64,000 nucleotides of DNA, taken from contig NZ_JABWRF020000002.1 of the NCBI RefSeq assembly GCF_014268805.2, positions 186,001 to 250,000 on the forward strand, given 5' to 3'. The position numbers and the translations under genes are program-made. Numbering within the stretch: position 1 is the stretch's first letter; each line of letters opens with the position of its first letter. Positions 38,874 through 52,697 of this stretch are shown here, in pieces. Below the pieces are notes generated by a model. The model saw only the letters and a list, made by a program, of their open reading frames with translations, did not search any database and was not told the DNA's origin. Source of the stretch: Pseudomonas farsensis. GTDB lineage: Bacteria; Pseudomonadota; Gammaproteobacteria; Pseudomonadales; Pseudomonadaceae.

Positions 38874-40877
38874 TCAGGCGTAGACACGCCCCAGCAACTG
38901 GCGGTGGCTTTCGAACTGATCCAGCACATCGCGCACGATCTGTTCGCGAGTGAAGCCCATCAGGTCGTATTCCTGGCTGCCGTCATGCAGGTACACCTCG
39001 GCGCGGTAGAAGCGCTGGCGCACTTGCGGCTCGCCCTCGACCGGGGCCTCGCTCGGCGCCGCCAGGTAGCCATCCAGGCTTGCTTCATAAACGAAGGGGT
39101 TGCCCTCCTCCATCATCACCCGCAGGCCCATCATGTTGCGCGACTGGCCAATCCGGGTTTCCACCTCGAAGCCCAGCGTAGCCAATTGCTCGGCGGCCTC
39201 CTTGAGGGCCGGGCTGACTTGCTTGTCCATGAAGCGCTGCACCACCGCCTGGGTCGGTTCCAGGTCCATCTGGCCAAGCCGCTCGCTGAAGCCGCGACGC
39301 CCACGGGCGGCAAGTTCGGCGCGCTCGCTCTCTGCGGCCACGTCCTGCTTCATCGCCTTCATCAGGCCGAACATGAACAGTACCAGCACCACCGAGAACG
39401 GCAGCCCCGCCAGCACCACCATGGTCTGCATGGCTTCGAAGTTGCCGGCAAACAGCAAACCGATGGTCACCAAGGTGATGATGACCGACCAGAACACCAC
39501 CATCCAGTGCGGGGCATCTTCGTCGACCTGCCCACCTTTGCAAGAAAGATTGGCCATCATTACCGCACCCGAGTCGGCAGGCGTCAGGAACAGCACGAAG
39601 CCGACGAACACTGCCAGGCCAATGACGATCTTGGCAGCCGGGAAGTATTCCAGCAGTTGGTAGATGGACATCGAGGGCTGTTCCAGCGCGGTCTTGCCCA
39701 GCTCAACGGCGCCGTGGTTCATCACCAGGTCCAGCGCGGTGTTACCGAAGATCGACAGCCAGGCCAAGGTGAAGCCCAGCGGGATCAACAGTACGCCGCT
39801 GACCAGTTGGCGCACGGTGCGGCCCTTGGAAATACGGGCGATGAACATGCCGACGAACGGGCCCCAGGAAATCCACCAGGCCCAGTAGAACACGGTCCAC
39901 AGGCCCAGCCAGCGCTCGGACTTGTCGCCTGCGCCTTCGTACACGTACAGGTCGAAGGTCTTCAGCACAAAGCCGTTGAGGTAATCACCAATGTTCTGCA
40001 CGAAGCCATTGAACAAGTACAGGGTATTGCCGGCCAGCAGCACGAAGATCAGCAGGCCGCTGAACAGCACGATGTTCAGGTTGGACAGGCGGCGAATACC
40101 GTTTTCCACACCCGACACAGCAGCCACGGTGGCAACACCTGCCATGACCAGAATCACCACCAGCAGGTTGGTCTTGCTGTGGTCCATGCCGAACAGGTAT
40201 TCAAGCCCCGAGGCCACCTGCATCGAGCCGATACCGAGGTTGGTCACCAGGCCCAGCAAGGTGACGAACATGCCGAACACGTCGACCGCGTTGCCGGCAG
40301 CGCCCTTGACCCAACGCTCGCCCACCAGCGGGTACAACGCCGAGCGCAGTGCCAGCGGCTGGTTGTGGCGATAGGCGAAGTAGCCCACGGCCAGGCCGAC
40401 CAAGGCGTAGATCGCCCAGCCGTGCAGGCCCCAGTGCAGGAACGTCAGCTGCAAGCCCTGGCGCGCAGCCTCGAGGCTGGCCGGCGTACCTTCAGGCGGG
40501 TTGAAATAGTGGTCCAGCGGTTCGGAGGCGCCGAAGTACAGCAACGAAATACCGATACCGGACGAAAACAGCATGCCGGCCCAGGCGCCGTAGCTGAAGT
40601 CCGGCGTATCGTCCTTGCCGCCCAGCTTGAGCTTGCCGAAGTCGGAGAAGGCCAGGTAGATGACAAATACCAGGTAGCTGCCGATCACCAGCATGTAGTA
40701 CCAGCCGAAGGTGCGCGTCAGCCATTTCTGGGCAACGCCAAGCACTTCGCCAGCAGCTTCGGGGACAGCAATCAGTAAGGCAGTCAGAACAAGGATCATC
40801 AGCGCGGAGGTGTAGAACACCACGCGGTTGACCCGAACCCTCTCGGCGGGGGGTTTGGTAAGGGAGGCAGAACTCAT
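38874..40877 (-). CDS. betT: Choline/betaine BCCT-family transporter BetT
   Basis: 667 residues with twelve membrane segments and a long cytoplasmic C-terminal domain (about 500-667), which in BetT senses osmotic stress. BCCT landmarks: FLHWGLHGWAIYALVGLAVG, and the substrate-site segment FYWAWWISWGPFVGMFIARI followed by SKGRTVR. It imports choline, probably with protons. Divergent from betI-B-A, separated by 478 nt that include the BetI palindrome on the betI side. The length and long tail favour choline-specific BetT over the shorter betaine carriers. Confidence 0.93.
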   Translation of the reverse strand: MSSASLTKPPAERVRVNRVVFYTSALMILVLTALLIAVPEAAGEVLGVAQKWLTRTFGWYYMLVIGSYLVFVIYLAFSDFGKLKLGGKDDTPDFSYGAWAGMLFSSGIGISLLYFGASEPLDHYFNPPEGTPASLEAARQGLQLTFLHWGLHGWAIYALVGLAVGYFAYRHNQPLALRSALYPLVGERWVKGAAGNAVDVFGMFVTLLGLVTNLGIGSMQVASGLEYLFGMDHSKTNLLVVILVMAGVATVAAVSGVENGIRRLSNLNIVLFSGLLIFVLLAGNTLYLFNGFVQNIGDYLNGFVLKTFDLYVYEGAGDKSERWLGLWTVFYWAWWISWGPFVGMFIARISKGRTVRQLVSGVLLIPLGFTLAWLSIFGNTALDLVMNHGAVELGKTALEQPSMSIYQLLEYFPAAKIVIGLAVFVGFVLFLTPADSGAVMMANLSCKGGQVDEDAPHWMVVFWSVIITLVTIGLLFAGNFEAMQTMVVLAGLPFSVVLVLFMFGLMKAMKQDVAAESERAELAARGRRGFSERLGQMDLEPTQAVVQRFMDKQVSPALKEAAEQLATLGFEVETRIGQSRNMMGLRVMMEEGNPFVYEASLDGYLAAPSEAPVEGEPQVRQRFYRAEVYLHDGSQEYDLMGFTREQIVRDVLDQFESHRQLLGRVYA

Positions 40878-41264
40878 TGCACGAATGCTCCGGGCAGTGC
40901 GGCAGTGGAGGCTAATCAGTCATTTCCCGCGCAATTGGTGCAATAGCCCTACTGCGTCAGGTGTTATAAAAGCCCCCTGGAAACCGTGTACCCGAATTGA
41001 AACGGTGCAAAAAACAGATCGGTGGGCCGCGGCTGGCGTGCACTTGGTAACCAAGGTGCGCGCATTCGCCACAGCGCCTGGCCCGCTCCTAGGGCCGTCC
41101 GCGCAGGTCAGTGACCGCTCGGCAGAATCTGTAACTTGCATCGCCCGTGCCCGTCAACGCCTTGTATTCCGGGGGTTACGCGATTTCCTGGGGTGCCAAT
41201 CCGTGCTTTTTTGACCGCCTGAAAAACTGTCAATGGCACAAATTGTCGCAGAGCTTATTCTTTA
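40878..41264. other. Long betT-betI control region
   Basis: 387 bp without a supportable gene. It holds TTATAA at 40963, a possible -10 element for betT (TTATAA reads the same on both strands), and the 13-bp dyad CTTGGT-A-ACCAAG at 41043-41055. Elsewhere I see no recognisable element. The length suggests regulation beyond BetI. Confidence 0.55.
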
Positions 41265-41284
41265 TTGATTGAACGTTCAATCAA
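41265..41284. promoter_or_regulatory. BetI operator
   Basis: A perfect 20-bp palindrome, arms TTGATTGAAC and GTTCAATCAA, about 72 nt before the betI start. It matches the known type of BetI box, from which choline releases the repressor. Confidence 0.85.
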
Positions 41285-41355
41285 AACAAAATAGACTGGT
41301 CCTCGCCGAGTCAGACGCCGGTCGTCCGCTCGCCAGGCCTGAGGAGAACGCAAGA

Positions 41356-42012
41356 ATGCCCAAGGTCGGTATGCAACCCATCCGCCGCCAGCAATTGATC
41401 GAAGCGACGCTGTTGGCGGTCGATCAGGTGGGGCTGGGTGACGCCAGCATTGCGCTGATTGCCCGTTTGGCCGGTGTGTCGAACGGCATCATCAGTCACT
41501 ACTTTCAGGACAAGAACGGCCTGATCGCAGCGACGATGCGCTACATCATGAACATGCTCAACGAAGGTGTGAGCGCGCGCCGTCAGGCCCTGACCGATGA
41601 CAGCCCGCGAGCCCACCTGCAGGTCATCATCGAGGGCAACTTCGATGCCAGCCAGGTCAATGGCCCGGCAATGAAAACCTGGCTGGCCTTCTGGGCCTCC
41701 AGCATGCACCAGCCGTCTTTGCACAGGTTGCAACGGATCAACGACCACCGTTTGTACTCCAACCTGTGTTGCCAGTTCCGCCGCGTCTTGCCGCTTTACC
41801 ATGCACGCAAGGCAGCCCGCGGCCTGGCAGCGTTGATCGACGGCCTGTGGCTGCGCGGCGCGTTGTCCGGAGATGCCTTCGACACCGCCCAAGCCATACG
41901 AATTGCCAACGAATACATGGATCTACAACTGGCTAAACAGCAGACCCTGGGCATTACCAACCAGGCCTCTGATCAACCGCGCGCAGCCACTGGCCAAACG
42001 GCAGGGGCGTGA
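41356..42012 (+). CDS. betI: Transcriptional repressor BetI (TetR family)
   Basis: 218 residues starting [19 protein letters not shown], with AGGAG upstream. The TetR helix-turn-helix is [19 protein letters not shown] (about 32-50). Middle and C-terminal parts match BetI ([20 protein letters not shown]). The protein ends about 20 residues later than the roughly 197-residue BetI I know from P. putida, with a tail rich in Gln, Ala and Thr. It represses the bet genes until choline binds. First gene of betI-betB-betA. Confidence 0.95.
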   Translation: MPKVGMQPIRRQQLIEATLLAVDQVGLGDASIALIARLAGVSNGIISHYFQDKNGLIAATMRYIMNMLNEGVSARRQALTDDSPRAHLQVIIEGNFDASQVNGPAMKTWLAFWASSMHQPSLHRLQRINDHRLYSNLCCQFRRVLPLYHARKAARGLAALIDGLWLRGALSGDAFDTAQAIRIANEYMDLQLAKQQTLGITNQASDQPRAATGQTAGA

Positions 42013-42051
42013 CGCGGCAGCCAAACCACACACTGCACTTGCGAGGACACT

Positions 42052-43524
42052 ATGGCCCGTTTCGGAACGCAAAAACTCTACATTGATGGCGCTTACGTCG
42101 ACGCTGGCAGCACTGCCACGTTCGAAGCCATCAACCCGGCCACCGGCGAAGTCCTCGCCCATGTGCAGCGCGCAACCGAGGCTGACGTCGAGAAAGCCGT
42201 CGAAAGCGCCGAGCGCGGCCAGAAAGTCTGGGCTGCCATGACCGCCATGCAGCGCTCGCGCATCCTGCGCCGTGCTGTAGAAATCCTGCGCGAGCGCAAC
42301 GACGAGCTGGCCCAACTGGAAACCCTGGACACCGGCAAGTCGTACTCCGAAACCCGTTATGTCGACATCGTCACCGGCGCCGACGTGCTGGAGTACTACG
42401 CAGGCCTGGTCCCGGCCATCGAAGGCGAGCAGATCCCGCTGCGCGAATCGTCCTTCGTCTACACCCGCCGTGAGCCGCTGGGCGTGACCGCCGGTATCGG
42501 CGCGTGGAACTACCCGATCCAGATCGCCCTGTGGAAATCCGCCCCAGCCCTGGCTGCCGGCAACGCGATGATCTTCAAGCCGTCGGAAGTCACCTCGCTG
42601 ACCACCCTCAAGCTTGCCGAGATCTACACCGAAGCGGGCCTGCCCAACGGCGTGTTCAACGTACTGACCGGCAGCGGCCGTGAAGTCGGCACCTGGCTGA
42701 CCGAGCACCCACGCATCGAGAAGGTGTCGTTCACCGGCGGCACCACCACCGGCAAGAAAGTCATGGCCAGCGCTTCGAGTTCCTCGCTCAAGGAAGTCAC
42801 CATGGAACTGGGCGGCAAGTCGCCGCTGATCATCTGCGCCGACGCCGACCTGGACAAGGCCGCCGACATCGCCATGATGGCCAACTTCTACAGCTCCGGT
42901 CAGGTCTGCACCAACGGCACCCGCGTGTTCGTGCCGGCTTCGCTGAAGGCTGAGTTCGAAGCCAAGATCGCCGAGCGCGTTGCCCGTATCCGCGTCGGCA
43001 ACCCAGAAGACGAAAACACCAACTTCGGCCCACTGGTCAGCTTTGCCCACATGGAAAGCGTGCTGTCGTACATCGCCAAGGGCAAAGAGCAAGGCGCCCG
43101 TGTGCTGTGTGGCGGTGAGCGTCTGCTGGACGGCGACTTCGCCAAGGGCGCCTTCGTGGCCCCGACCGTATTCACCGACTGCACCGACGACATGACCATC
43201 GTCAAGGAAGAGATCTTCGGCCCAGTGATGAGCATCCTCAGCTACGAGACCGAGGAAGAAGTCATCCGCCGCGCCAACGACACCGAGTACGGCCTGGCCG
43301 CCGGCGTCTGCACCAACGACATCAGCCGCGCCCACCGCATCATCCACAAGCTCGAAGCCGGTATCTGCTGGATCAACGCCTGGGGCGAGTCGCCGGCCGA
43401 AATGCCGGTGGGTGGCTACAAGCAGTCGGGCGTGGGCCGCGAAAACGGCATCAGCTCGCTGGCGCAATACACCCGCATCAAGTCGGTCCAGGTCGAACTG
43501 GGCGACTACGCCTCGGTCTTCTAA
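42052..43524 (+). CDS. betB: Betaine aldehyde dehydrogenase
   Basis: 490 residues, the usual size. Oxidises betaine aldehyde to glycine betaine with NAD(P)+. Aldehyde dehydrogenase motifs: [20 protein letters not shown], catalytic Glu in [18 protein letters not shown], and catalytic Cys in [16 protein letters not shown]. The C-terminal [15 protein letters not shown] is the family signature for this subgroup. Starts 39 nt after betI with GAGGA upstream. Confidence 0.97.
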   Translation: MARFGTQKLYIDGAYVDAGSTATFEAINPATGEVLAHVQRATEADVEKAVESAERGQKVWAAMTAMQRSRILRRAVEILRERNDELAQLETLDTGKSYSETRYVDIVTGADVLEYYAGLVPAIEGEQIPLRESSFVYTRREPLGVTAGIGAWNYPIQIALWKSAPALAAGNAMIFKPSEVTSLTTLKLAEIYTEAGLPNGVFNVLTGSGREVGTWLTEHPRIEKVSFTGGTTTGKKVMASASSSSLKEVTMELGGKSPLIICADADLDKAADIAMMANFYSSGQVCTNGTRVFVPASLKAEFEAKIAERVARIRVGNPEDENTNFGPLVSFAHMESVLSYIAKGKEQGARVLCGGERLLDGDFAKGAFVAPTVFTDCTDDMTIVKEEIFGPVMSILSYETEEEVIRRANDTEYGLAAGVCTNDISRAHRIIHKLEAGICWINAWGESPAEMPVGGYKQSGVGRENGISSLAQYTRIKSVQVELGDYASVF

Positions 43525-43682
43525 GACCCAGAGCTGCAAGCGCCAAGTTTCAAGCTGCAAGAAAGTGCCGGTCGCGTTCTGCCACCGGCCCTTGCAGGCC
43601 TAATCCATCCGTGAGCTTTGCACAACTGCCTCTACTTGCAGTTTGTCGCTAAAGGCTCACCGCTGCTTCCGGAGCAAGCCCC

Positions 43683-45374
43683 ATGGAATACGACTACATC
43701 ATCGTTGGTGCCGGCTCGGCCGGTAACACCCTGGCCACCCGCCTGACCGAAGACGCCAACGTCAGCGTGCTGCTGCTCGAAGCCGGTGGCCCCGACTACC
43801 GCTTCGACTTCCGTACCCAGATGCCAGCCGCCCTGGCCTTCCCACTGCAGGGCCGCCGCTACAACTGGGCCTACGAGACCGACCCCGAGCCGCACATGAA
43901 CGGCCGCCGCATGGAGTGTGGTCGCGGCAAGGGCCTGGGCGGCTCGTCGCTGATCAACGGCATGTGCTACATCCGCGGTAACGCCCTGGACTTCGACGGC
44001 TGGGCCAAACTGCCAGGCCTGGAAGACTGGGCCTATCTCGACTGCCTGCCGTACTTCCGCAAAGCCGAAACCCGCGACATCGGCCCCAACGACTACCACG
44101 GCGGCGACGGCCCGGTCAGCGTGGCCACGCCCAAGGCTGGCAACAACCCGCTGTTCCACGCCATGGTCGAAGCCGGCGTGCAAGCCGGTTACCCGCGCAC
44201 CGAAGACCTCAACGGCTACCAGCAGGAAGGCTTCGGCCCGATGGACCGTTCGGTTACCAAGGAAGGCCGCCGTTCCAGCACCGCTCGCGGCTACCTGGAC
44301 CAAGCCAAGAAGCGCCCGAACCTGACCATCGTCACCCACGCCCTGAGCGACCGCGTGCTGTTTGAAGGCAAGCGCGCCGTCGGCGTGACCTACCTGGTGG
44401 GCGACAGCGAAGAACGCGTCGAGGCCCGTGCGCGCAAGGAAGTGATCGTCAGCTCCGGCGCCATCGCTTCGCCGCAACTGCTGCAACGCTCCGGCGTCGG
44501 CCCGCGTGCCCTGCTCGAAAGCCTCGATATCCCGGTGGTCCACGACCTGCCAGGCGTGGGCGAGAACCTGCAGGACCACCTTGAGCTGTACCTGCAATAC
44601 GCCTGCACCCAGCCGGTATCGCTGTACCCATCGCTGCTGTGGTGGAACCAGCCGGCCATTGGTGCCGAGTGGCTGTTCAAAGGCACCGGTATCGGCGCCA
44701 GCAACCAGTTCGAGGCCGGTGGTTTCATCCGCACTCGCCCTGAATTCGAGTGGCCGAACATCCAGTACCACTTCCTGCCGGTGGCGATTAACTACAACGG
44801 CTCCAACGGTGTGAAAGAGCACGGTTTCCAGGCGCACATGGGTTCGATGCGTTCGCCAAGCCGTGGCCGCATCCAGGCCAAGTCCAAAGACCCGCGCCAG
44901 CACCCGAGCATTCTGTTCAACTACATGGCCACCGAGCAGGACTGGCAGGAATTCCGGGACGGCATCCGCCTGACCCGCGAAATCATGGCTCAGCCGGCGC
45001 TGGACCCTTACCGTGGCCGCGAAATCAGCCCGGGCGCCCACGTGCAGACCGATGAGCAGCTGGACCAGTTCATCCGTGAGCACGCCGAAACCGCCTTCCA
45101 CCCGTCCTGCTCGTGCAAGATGGGCACCGACGACATGGCAGTGGTAGACGGCGAGGGCCGTGTGCATGGCATGCAGGGCCTGCGCGTGGTCGACGCCTCG
45201 ATCATGCCGATCATCATCACTGGCAACCTGAATGCCACCACGATCATGATCGCCGAGAAAATCTCGGACAAGATCCGCAACCGCAAGCCATTGCCGCGCA
45301 GCACCGCTGACTACTACGTCGCCAACGGCGCGCCGGTCAAAGGCAAGCCGATGCGGGAAGTGCAGCAGGGCTGA
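43683..45374 (+). CDS. betA: Choline dehydrogenase
   Basis: 563 residues, a GMC flavoprotein. Oxidises choline to betaine aldehyde at the membrane. FAD-binding [18 protein letters not shown] near the N-terminus, GMC signature [20 protein letters not shown], and the C-terminal [20 protein letters not shown] with the catalytic His. 158 nt separate it from betB; that gap holds AGCTGCAAG repeats and a CCGGT/ACCGG hairpin. Confidence 0.97.
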   Translation: MEYDYIIVGAGSAGNTLATRLTEDANVSVLLLEAGGPDYRFDFRTQMPAALAFPLQGRRYNWAYETDPEPHMNGRRMECGRGKGLGGSSLINGMCYIRGNALDFDGWAKLPGLEDWAYLDCLPYFRKAETRDIGPNDYHGGDGPVSVATPKAGNNPLFHAMVEAGVQAGYPRTEDLNGYQQEGFGPMDRSVTKEGRRSSTARGYLDQAKKRPNLTIVTHALSDRVLFEGKRAVGVTYLVGDSEERVEARARKEVIVSSGAIASPQLLQRSGVGPRALLESLDIPVVHDLPGVGENLQDHLELYLQYACTQPVSLYPSLLWWNQPAIGAEWLFKGTGIGASNQFEAGGFIRTRPEFEWPNIQYHFLPVAINYNGSNGVKEHGFQAHMGSMRSPSRGRIQAKSKDPRQHPSILFNYMATEQDWQEFRDGIRLTREIMAQPALDPYRGREISPGAHVQTDEQLDQFIREHAETAFHPSCSCKMGTDDMAVVDGEGRVHGMQGLRVVDASIMPIIITGNLNATTIMIAEKISDKIRNRKPLPRSTADYYVANGAPVKGKPMREVQQG

Positions 45375-45414
45375 TTGGGCCTGGTGATGCCTGGGTCCCA
45401 CGCGACCTCGGGTG

Positions 45415-45527
45415 TGTAGGAGCGGCCTTGTGTCGCGATGGGCTGCGAAGCAGCCCCGGCGATTCTGCATGATGCGCAAATCCTGGGGCCGCTTCGCAGC
45501 CCATCGCGACACAAGGCCGCTCCTACA
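45415..45527. repeat. Inverted REP pair, TGTAGGAGCGGCC family, after betA
   Basis: 113-bp composite with outer TGTAGGAGCGGCCTTGTGTC arms and inner GGGCTGCGAAGCAGCCC / GGGCCGCTTCGCAGCCC arms, between the tandem genes betA and nhaP2/cvrA. Confidence 0.95.
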
Positions 45528-45537
45528 CCGTCCGCGT

Positions 45538-45566
45538 AAAAAGGCACCTCTCGAGGTGCCTTTTTT
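45538..45566. terminator. Rho-independent terminator of the bet operon
   Basis: AAAAAGGCACCTC / GAGGTGCCTTTTTT, a 13-bp stem with a two-base loop and T-run, after the REP pair. Confidence 0.93.
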
Positions 45567-45683
45567 CATATGCAGAAACGCTTTACACCCTGCTAATTCA
45601 TCAGGTTAGAATCGGTTGGCACGCGACCTGCTAGCTCAACGCTATCAAGTCCTCTTCTTCTGCTGTCCCCGGAGTACCTGCCT

Positions 45684-47426
<1,743 letters not shown>

Positions 47427-47461
47427 ACTGCGAATTGCCTCGAAGCACAAGAACTCTGCCT

Positions 47462-50400
47462 ATGTCCCTGCGTGCGTACTGCCGCACAGCCCTGATCGGG
47501 CTGTGCCTGACCCTGTCGCTGGCTGCTACCGCAGCCGAAGCTCTCACCATTCCTGGCACCCAGAACAGCCTCGACAAGATCGGCGAGCGCAAACTCCCGG
47601 AAGCCGAGCAGAAAGCCGTGCAGCAGGTGCTGGAGCAAACCCTGGCACTGCTGGCAAGCAAGCAGGACACCGAAAAAAAGCTCGCTGACCTCAAGCAGCA
47701 ACTGGCCAGTGCCCCGCAGGAAATCCGCGACAGCCAGCGCGAGCTGATCAAGCTCAAGGGCACCGCCGCCGTGCCCGTAGCCCAGCGCTACGCCAACCTC
47801 AATGTGCCGCAGCTTGAACAGATGCTCAGCGAGCGCAGTACGCTGCAGGGCGACCTGCAAAAGGCGCTGTCCGAAGCCAACAGCCTGATCATCAACTCGC
47901 AGACCCGCCCGGAACGTGCCCAGGCCGAGATCAGCAGCAACCAGACCCGCTCGCAGCAGATCAACAACAGCCTCAAGAGCGGCAAGGACAACGGCAAGGC
48001 GCTGAGCGCCGACATGCGCAACCAGCTCAATGCCGAGCTTGGCAGCCTCAACGCCGTAACCCTGCTGCGCCGCCAGGAGCTGGCCGGCAACAGCCTGCTG
48101 CAAGACCTGGGCAATGCCCGCCATGACCTGCTGATCGAGCGCGCCGCGCGTCTTGAGCAGGAAATCCAGGACCTGCAGACGCTGATCAACCAGAAGCGCC
48201 TGGCGCAGTCGCAACAGACCGTCACCCAGCAGTCGCTGGAAGCGCAGAAAGCCGGCGGCAGCAACCTTTTGGCCACCGAAAGCGCCGCCAACCTGCAACT
48301 GTCCGACTACCTGCTGCGCAGTACCGACCGCCTCAACGAAGTCACTCAGCAGAACCTGCGCGCCAAGCAGCAACTGGACAGCCTGACCCAGGCCGACCAG
48401 GCGCTGGATGAGCAGATCAGCGTGCTCAAGGGCAGCCTGCTGCTGTCGAAGATCCTCTACAAGCAGAAGCAGGCCTTGCCGCACCTGAAACTGGACCGCG
48501 ACCTCGCCGACCAGATTGCCGATATCCGCCTGTACCAATTCGAGATCAACCAGCAACGCGAACAGATGAGCAGCCCGTCCAACTACGTCGACAAGCTGCT
48601 GCTCAACCAGCCCGAGGAAGACGTCACCCCGGCGCTGCGCAAGGCCTTGCTGGAGGTGGCGATTTCCCGCGCCGACCTGCTCGAACGCCTGAACCGCGAA
48701 CTGTCGGCGCTGCTCAACGAAAGCATCACCTTGCAGCTCAACCAGAAGCAGCTGCTGGGTACCGCGCAAGGCCTGCGCACCACCCTTGAAGAGCAGATGT
48801 TCTGGATACCCAGCAACAAGCCGCTGGACTGGCAGTGGCTGCGCGAAGTGCCAGACCGCCTGAGCTACCAGATGGCCAACCTGCCGTGGGGCTCCGGGGT
48901 GTCGGAGCTGGCCGACGGGCTGGTGCAGCAGCCGCTGCTGTTCTCGCCGCTGCTGCTGGTGATCGGCGCACTGCTGTGGCGGCGCAAGGCGCTGTACCGG
49001 CGCCTGGGCAAGGTTCACCAGGACATCGGCCATTTCAAGCGCGACAGCCAGTGGCACACGCCGCAGGCGATCCTCATCAATATTCTGCTGGCCATGCCCT
49101 TGGCGCTGGCGCTGACGCTGGGCAGTTACGCCCTGCAGATCGACGCCCGCGGGCAGAACGCCAACCTCGGCGCGGCACTGTGGCAACTGGCCCAGGCGTG
49201 GCTGGTGTTCTACACCGCCTACCGCATCCTGGCCCCAGGTGGCGTTGCCGAGATTCACTTCCGCTGGCACAAGCCGCAGGTGGAGTTCCTGCGTGGCTGG
49301 ATCCGCCGGCTGGGCACCGTGGTGCTGGCGCTGGTCGGCGTGGTGGCGGTGGCCGAGCATCAGCCCTCGGCGCTGGCCGACGACGTGCTGGGCATCGGCG
49401 TGGTGCTGACCTGCTATGCGCTGATGGCCTGGTTGCTCAGCCGCCTGCTGTTGAGCAGCCCCGCGCACCGCAACACCTCGCTGTTCCGCAAGGCCGTCGG
49501 GGTGGCGTTTACCGCGCTGCCGATCGCGCTGTTCGTCGCCGTATGCTTTGGCTATTACTACACCGCGCTCAAACTCACCGACCGGCTGATCTACACCCTG
49601 TACCTGCTGCTGTTCTGGCTGGTCATCGAGGCGGCGTTCGTGCGCGGCCTGTCGGTGGCCGCACGGCGCCTGGCCTACCAGCGCGCCCTGAGCAAGCGTC
49701 AGGCGGCCAAGGAAGGGCTTGATGGCGAAGTGCTGGTCGAAGAACCGACGCTGGATATCGAACAGGTCAACCAGCAGTCGCTGCGCCTGATCCGCCTGGC
49801 TTTGCTAGGCGGCTTCATTGGCGGGCTGTACTGGGTCTGGGCCGACCTGATCACCGTGTTCTCGTACCTGAACAACGTCACTCTCTACGAATATTCAAGC
49901 GGTACTGGCGCTGCCGCCAGCATGGTGCCGATCAGCCTCGGCGACCTGCTCGGGGCGTTGGTCATCGGCGGTATTGCCGTGGCCCTGGCGCGCAACCTGC
50001 CAGGCCTGCTGGAAGTGTTGGTGCTGTCGCGGCTGAACCTCGCCCAAGGCAGCGCCTACGCCATTACCACCTTGCTCTCCTACGTGATCGCCGGGGTCGG
50101 CATCGTCAGCACCCTGGCCACCCTCGGGGTGAGCTGGGACAAGCTGCAATGGCTGGTGGCGGCGCTGTCGCTGGGGCTTGGTTTTGGTATGCAGGAGATC
50201 TTCGCCAACTTCATCTCCGGCATCATGATCCTGTTCGAGCGCCCGGTGCGCATCGGCGACACCATCACCATCGGCAACTTGTCGGGCACCGTCAGCCGTA
50301 TTCGCATTCGTGCAACCACCATTACCGACTTCGACCGCAAGGACATCATCGTCCCCAACAAGACCTTCATTACCGGGCAGTTGATCAACTGGTCGCTGAC

Positions 50401-50767
50401 CGACACGGTCACCCGCGTGACGCTCAAGCTTGGCATCGACTACGGCTCGGACCTGGACCTGGTACGCGACCTGCTGCTCAAGGGCGCCCACGAGAACCCA
50501 CGCGTGCTCAAGGACCCAGAGCCGATCGTGTACTTCCTCAATTTTGGCGAAAGCTCGCTGGACCACGAACTGCGTATGCACGTGCGTGACCTGGGCGACC
50601 GCAACCCGACCCTGGATGAGCTCAACCGCTACATCAACCGCGAGTTCAAGGCCCACGGCATCAAGATTTCGGTACGCCAGGTGGAGGTGTTCCTGATGGA
50701 CACAAAGAACGGCAAGCAGCAGCAAATAGCGCTGGAGCACAAACCCGATAGCACGCCACCGGTGTGA
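47462..50767 (+). CDS. mscK: Mechanosensitive channel MscK/KefA type
   Basis: 1101 residues. Signal peptide (LIGLCLTLSLAATAAEA), a large periplasmic coiled-coil part (about 30-480), then about eleven membrane segments and a C-terminal MscS domain. The MscS pore and beta-domain region is clear: ALSLGLGFGMQEIFANFISG, FERPVRIGDTITIG, RKDIIVPNKTFITGQLINWS. It opens under membrane tension and lets potassium and solutes out on osmotic downshock. Size and order fit MscK rather than MscM. Next to the potassium antiporter, fitting ion homeostasis. Confidence 0.92.
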   Translation: MSLRAYCRTALIGLCLTLSLAATAAEALTIPGTQNSLDKIGERKLPEAEQKAVQQVLEQTLALLASKQDTEKKLADLKQQLASAPQEIRDSQRELIKLKGTAAVPVAQRYANLNVPQLEQMLSERSTLQGDLQKALSEANSLIINSQTRPERAQAEISSNQTRSQQINNSLKSGKDNGKALSADMRNQLNAELGSLNAVTLLRRQELAGNSLLQDLGNARHDLLIERAARLEQEIQDLQTLINQKRLAQSQQTVTQQSLEAQKAGGSNLLATESAANLQLSDYLLRSTDRLNEVTQQNLRAKQQLDSLTQADQALDEQISVLKGSLLLSKILYKQKQALPHLKLDRDLADQIADIRLYQFEINQQREQMSSPSNYVDKLLLNQPEEDVTPALRKALLEVAISRADLLERLNRELSALLNESITLQLNQKQLLGTAQGLRTTLEEQMFWIPSNKPLDWQWLREVPDRLSYQMANLPWGSGVSELADGLVQQPLLFSPLLLVIGALLWRRKALYRRLGKVHQDIGHFKRDSQWHTPQAILINILLAMPLALALTLGSYALQIDARGQNANLGAALWQLAQAWLVFYTAYRILAPGGVAEIHFRWHKPQVEFLRGWIRRLGTVVLALVGVVAVAEHQPSALADDVLGIGVVLTCYALMAWLLSRLLLSSPAHRNTSLFRKAVGVAFTALPIALFVAVCFGYYYTALKLTDRLIYTLYLLLFWLVIEAAFVRGLSVAARRLAYQRALSKRQAAKEGLDGEVLVEEPTLDIEQVNQQSLRLIRLALLGGFIGGLYWVWADLITVFSYLNNVTLYEYSSGTGAAASMVPISLGDLLGALVIGGIAVALARNLPGLLEVLVLSRLNLAQGSAYAITTLLSYVIAGVGIVSTLATLGVSWDKLQWLVAALSLGLGFGMQEIFANFISGIMILFERPVRIGDTITIGNLSGTVSRIRIRATTITDFDRKDIIVPNKTFITGQLINWSLTDTVTRVTLKLGIDYGSDLDLVRDLLLKGAHENPRVLKDPEPIVYFLNFGESSLDHELRMHVRDLGDRNPTLDELNRYINREFKAHGIKISVRQVEVFLMDTKNGKQQQIALEHKPDSTPPV

Positions 50768-52360
<1,593 letters not shown>

Positions 52361-52475
52361 GCCTTGGGCCAATTACCGATGGCCCTATCGCAGGCTGGCG
52401 CCAGCTCCCACAAAATCAAGGGCGACTCCATCCCTGTGGGAGATTCTATGGTTTCGGGCAAGTCGCTTTTGATTG

Positions 52476-52590
52476 TGTAGGAGCGGCCTTGTGTCGCGAA
52501 AGGGCTGCGAAGCAGCCCCAGCGATTCTGGTGGGTGCTCAGATCCTGGGGCTGCTCCGCAGCCCTTTCGCGACTCAAGGCCGCTCCTACA
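52476..52590. repeat. Inverted REP pair, TGTAGGAGCGGCC family, after selO
   Basis: 115-bp composite between the convergent selO and parA-like genes. The remainder of that 337-bp gap shows nothing else I can support. Confidence 0.95.
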
Positions 52591-52697
52591 CTGACCGCGT
52601 AGACGGCATCGATATGTGGATGGGCGAGCGCTGTGGGGTGGCGATAGCCTGCGATGCGCCGCCAAGGCGGCGCCCGATTTGAGCAGCAGCACAACTC

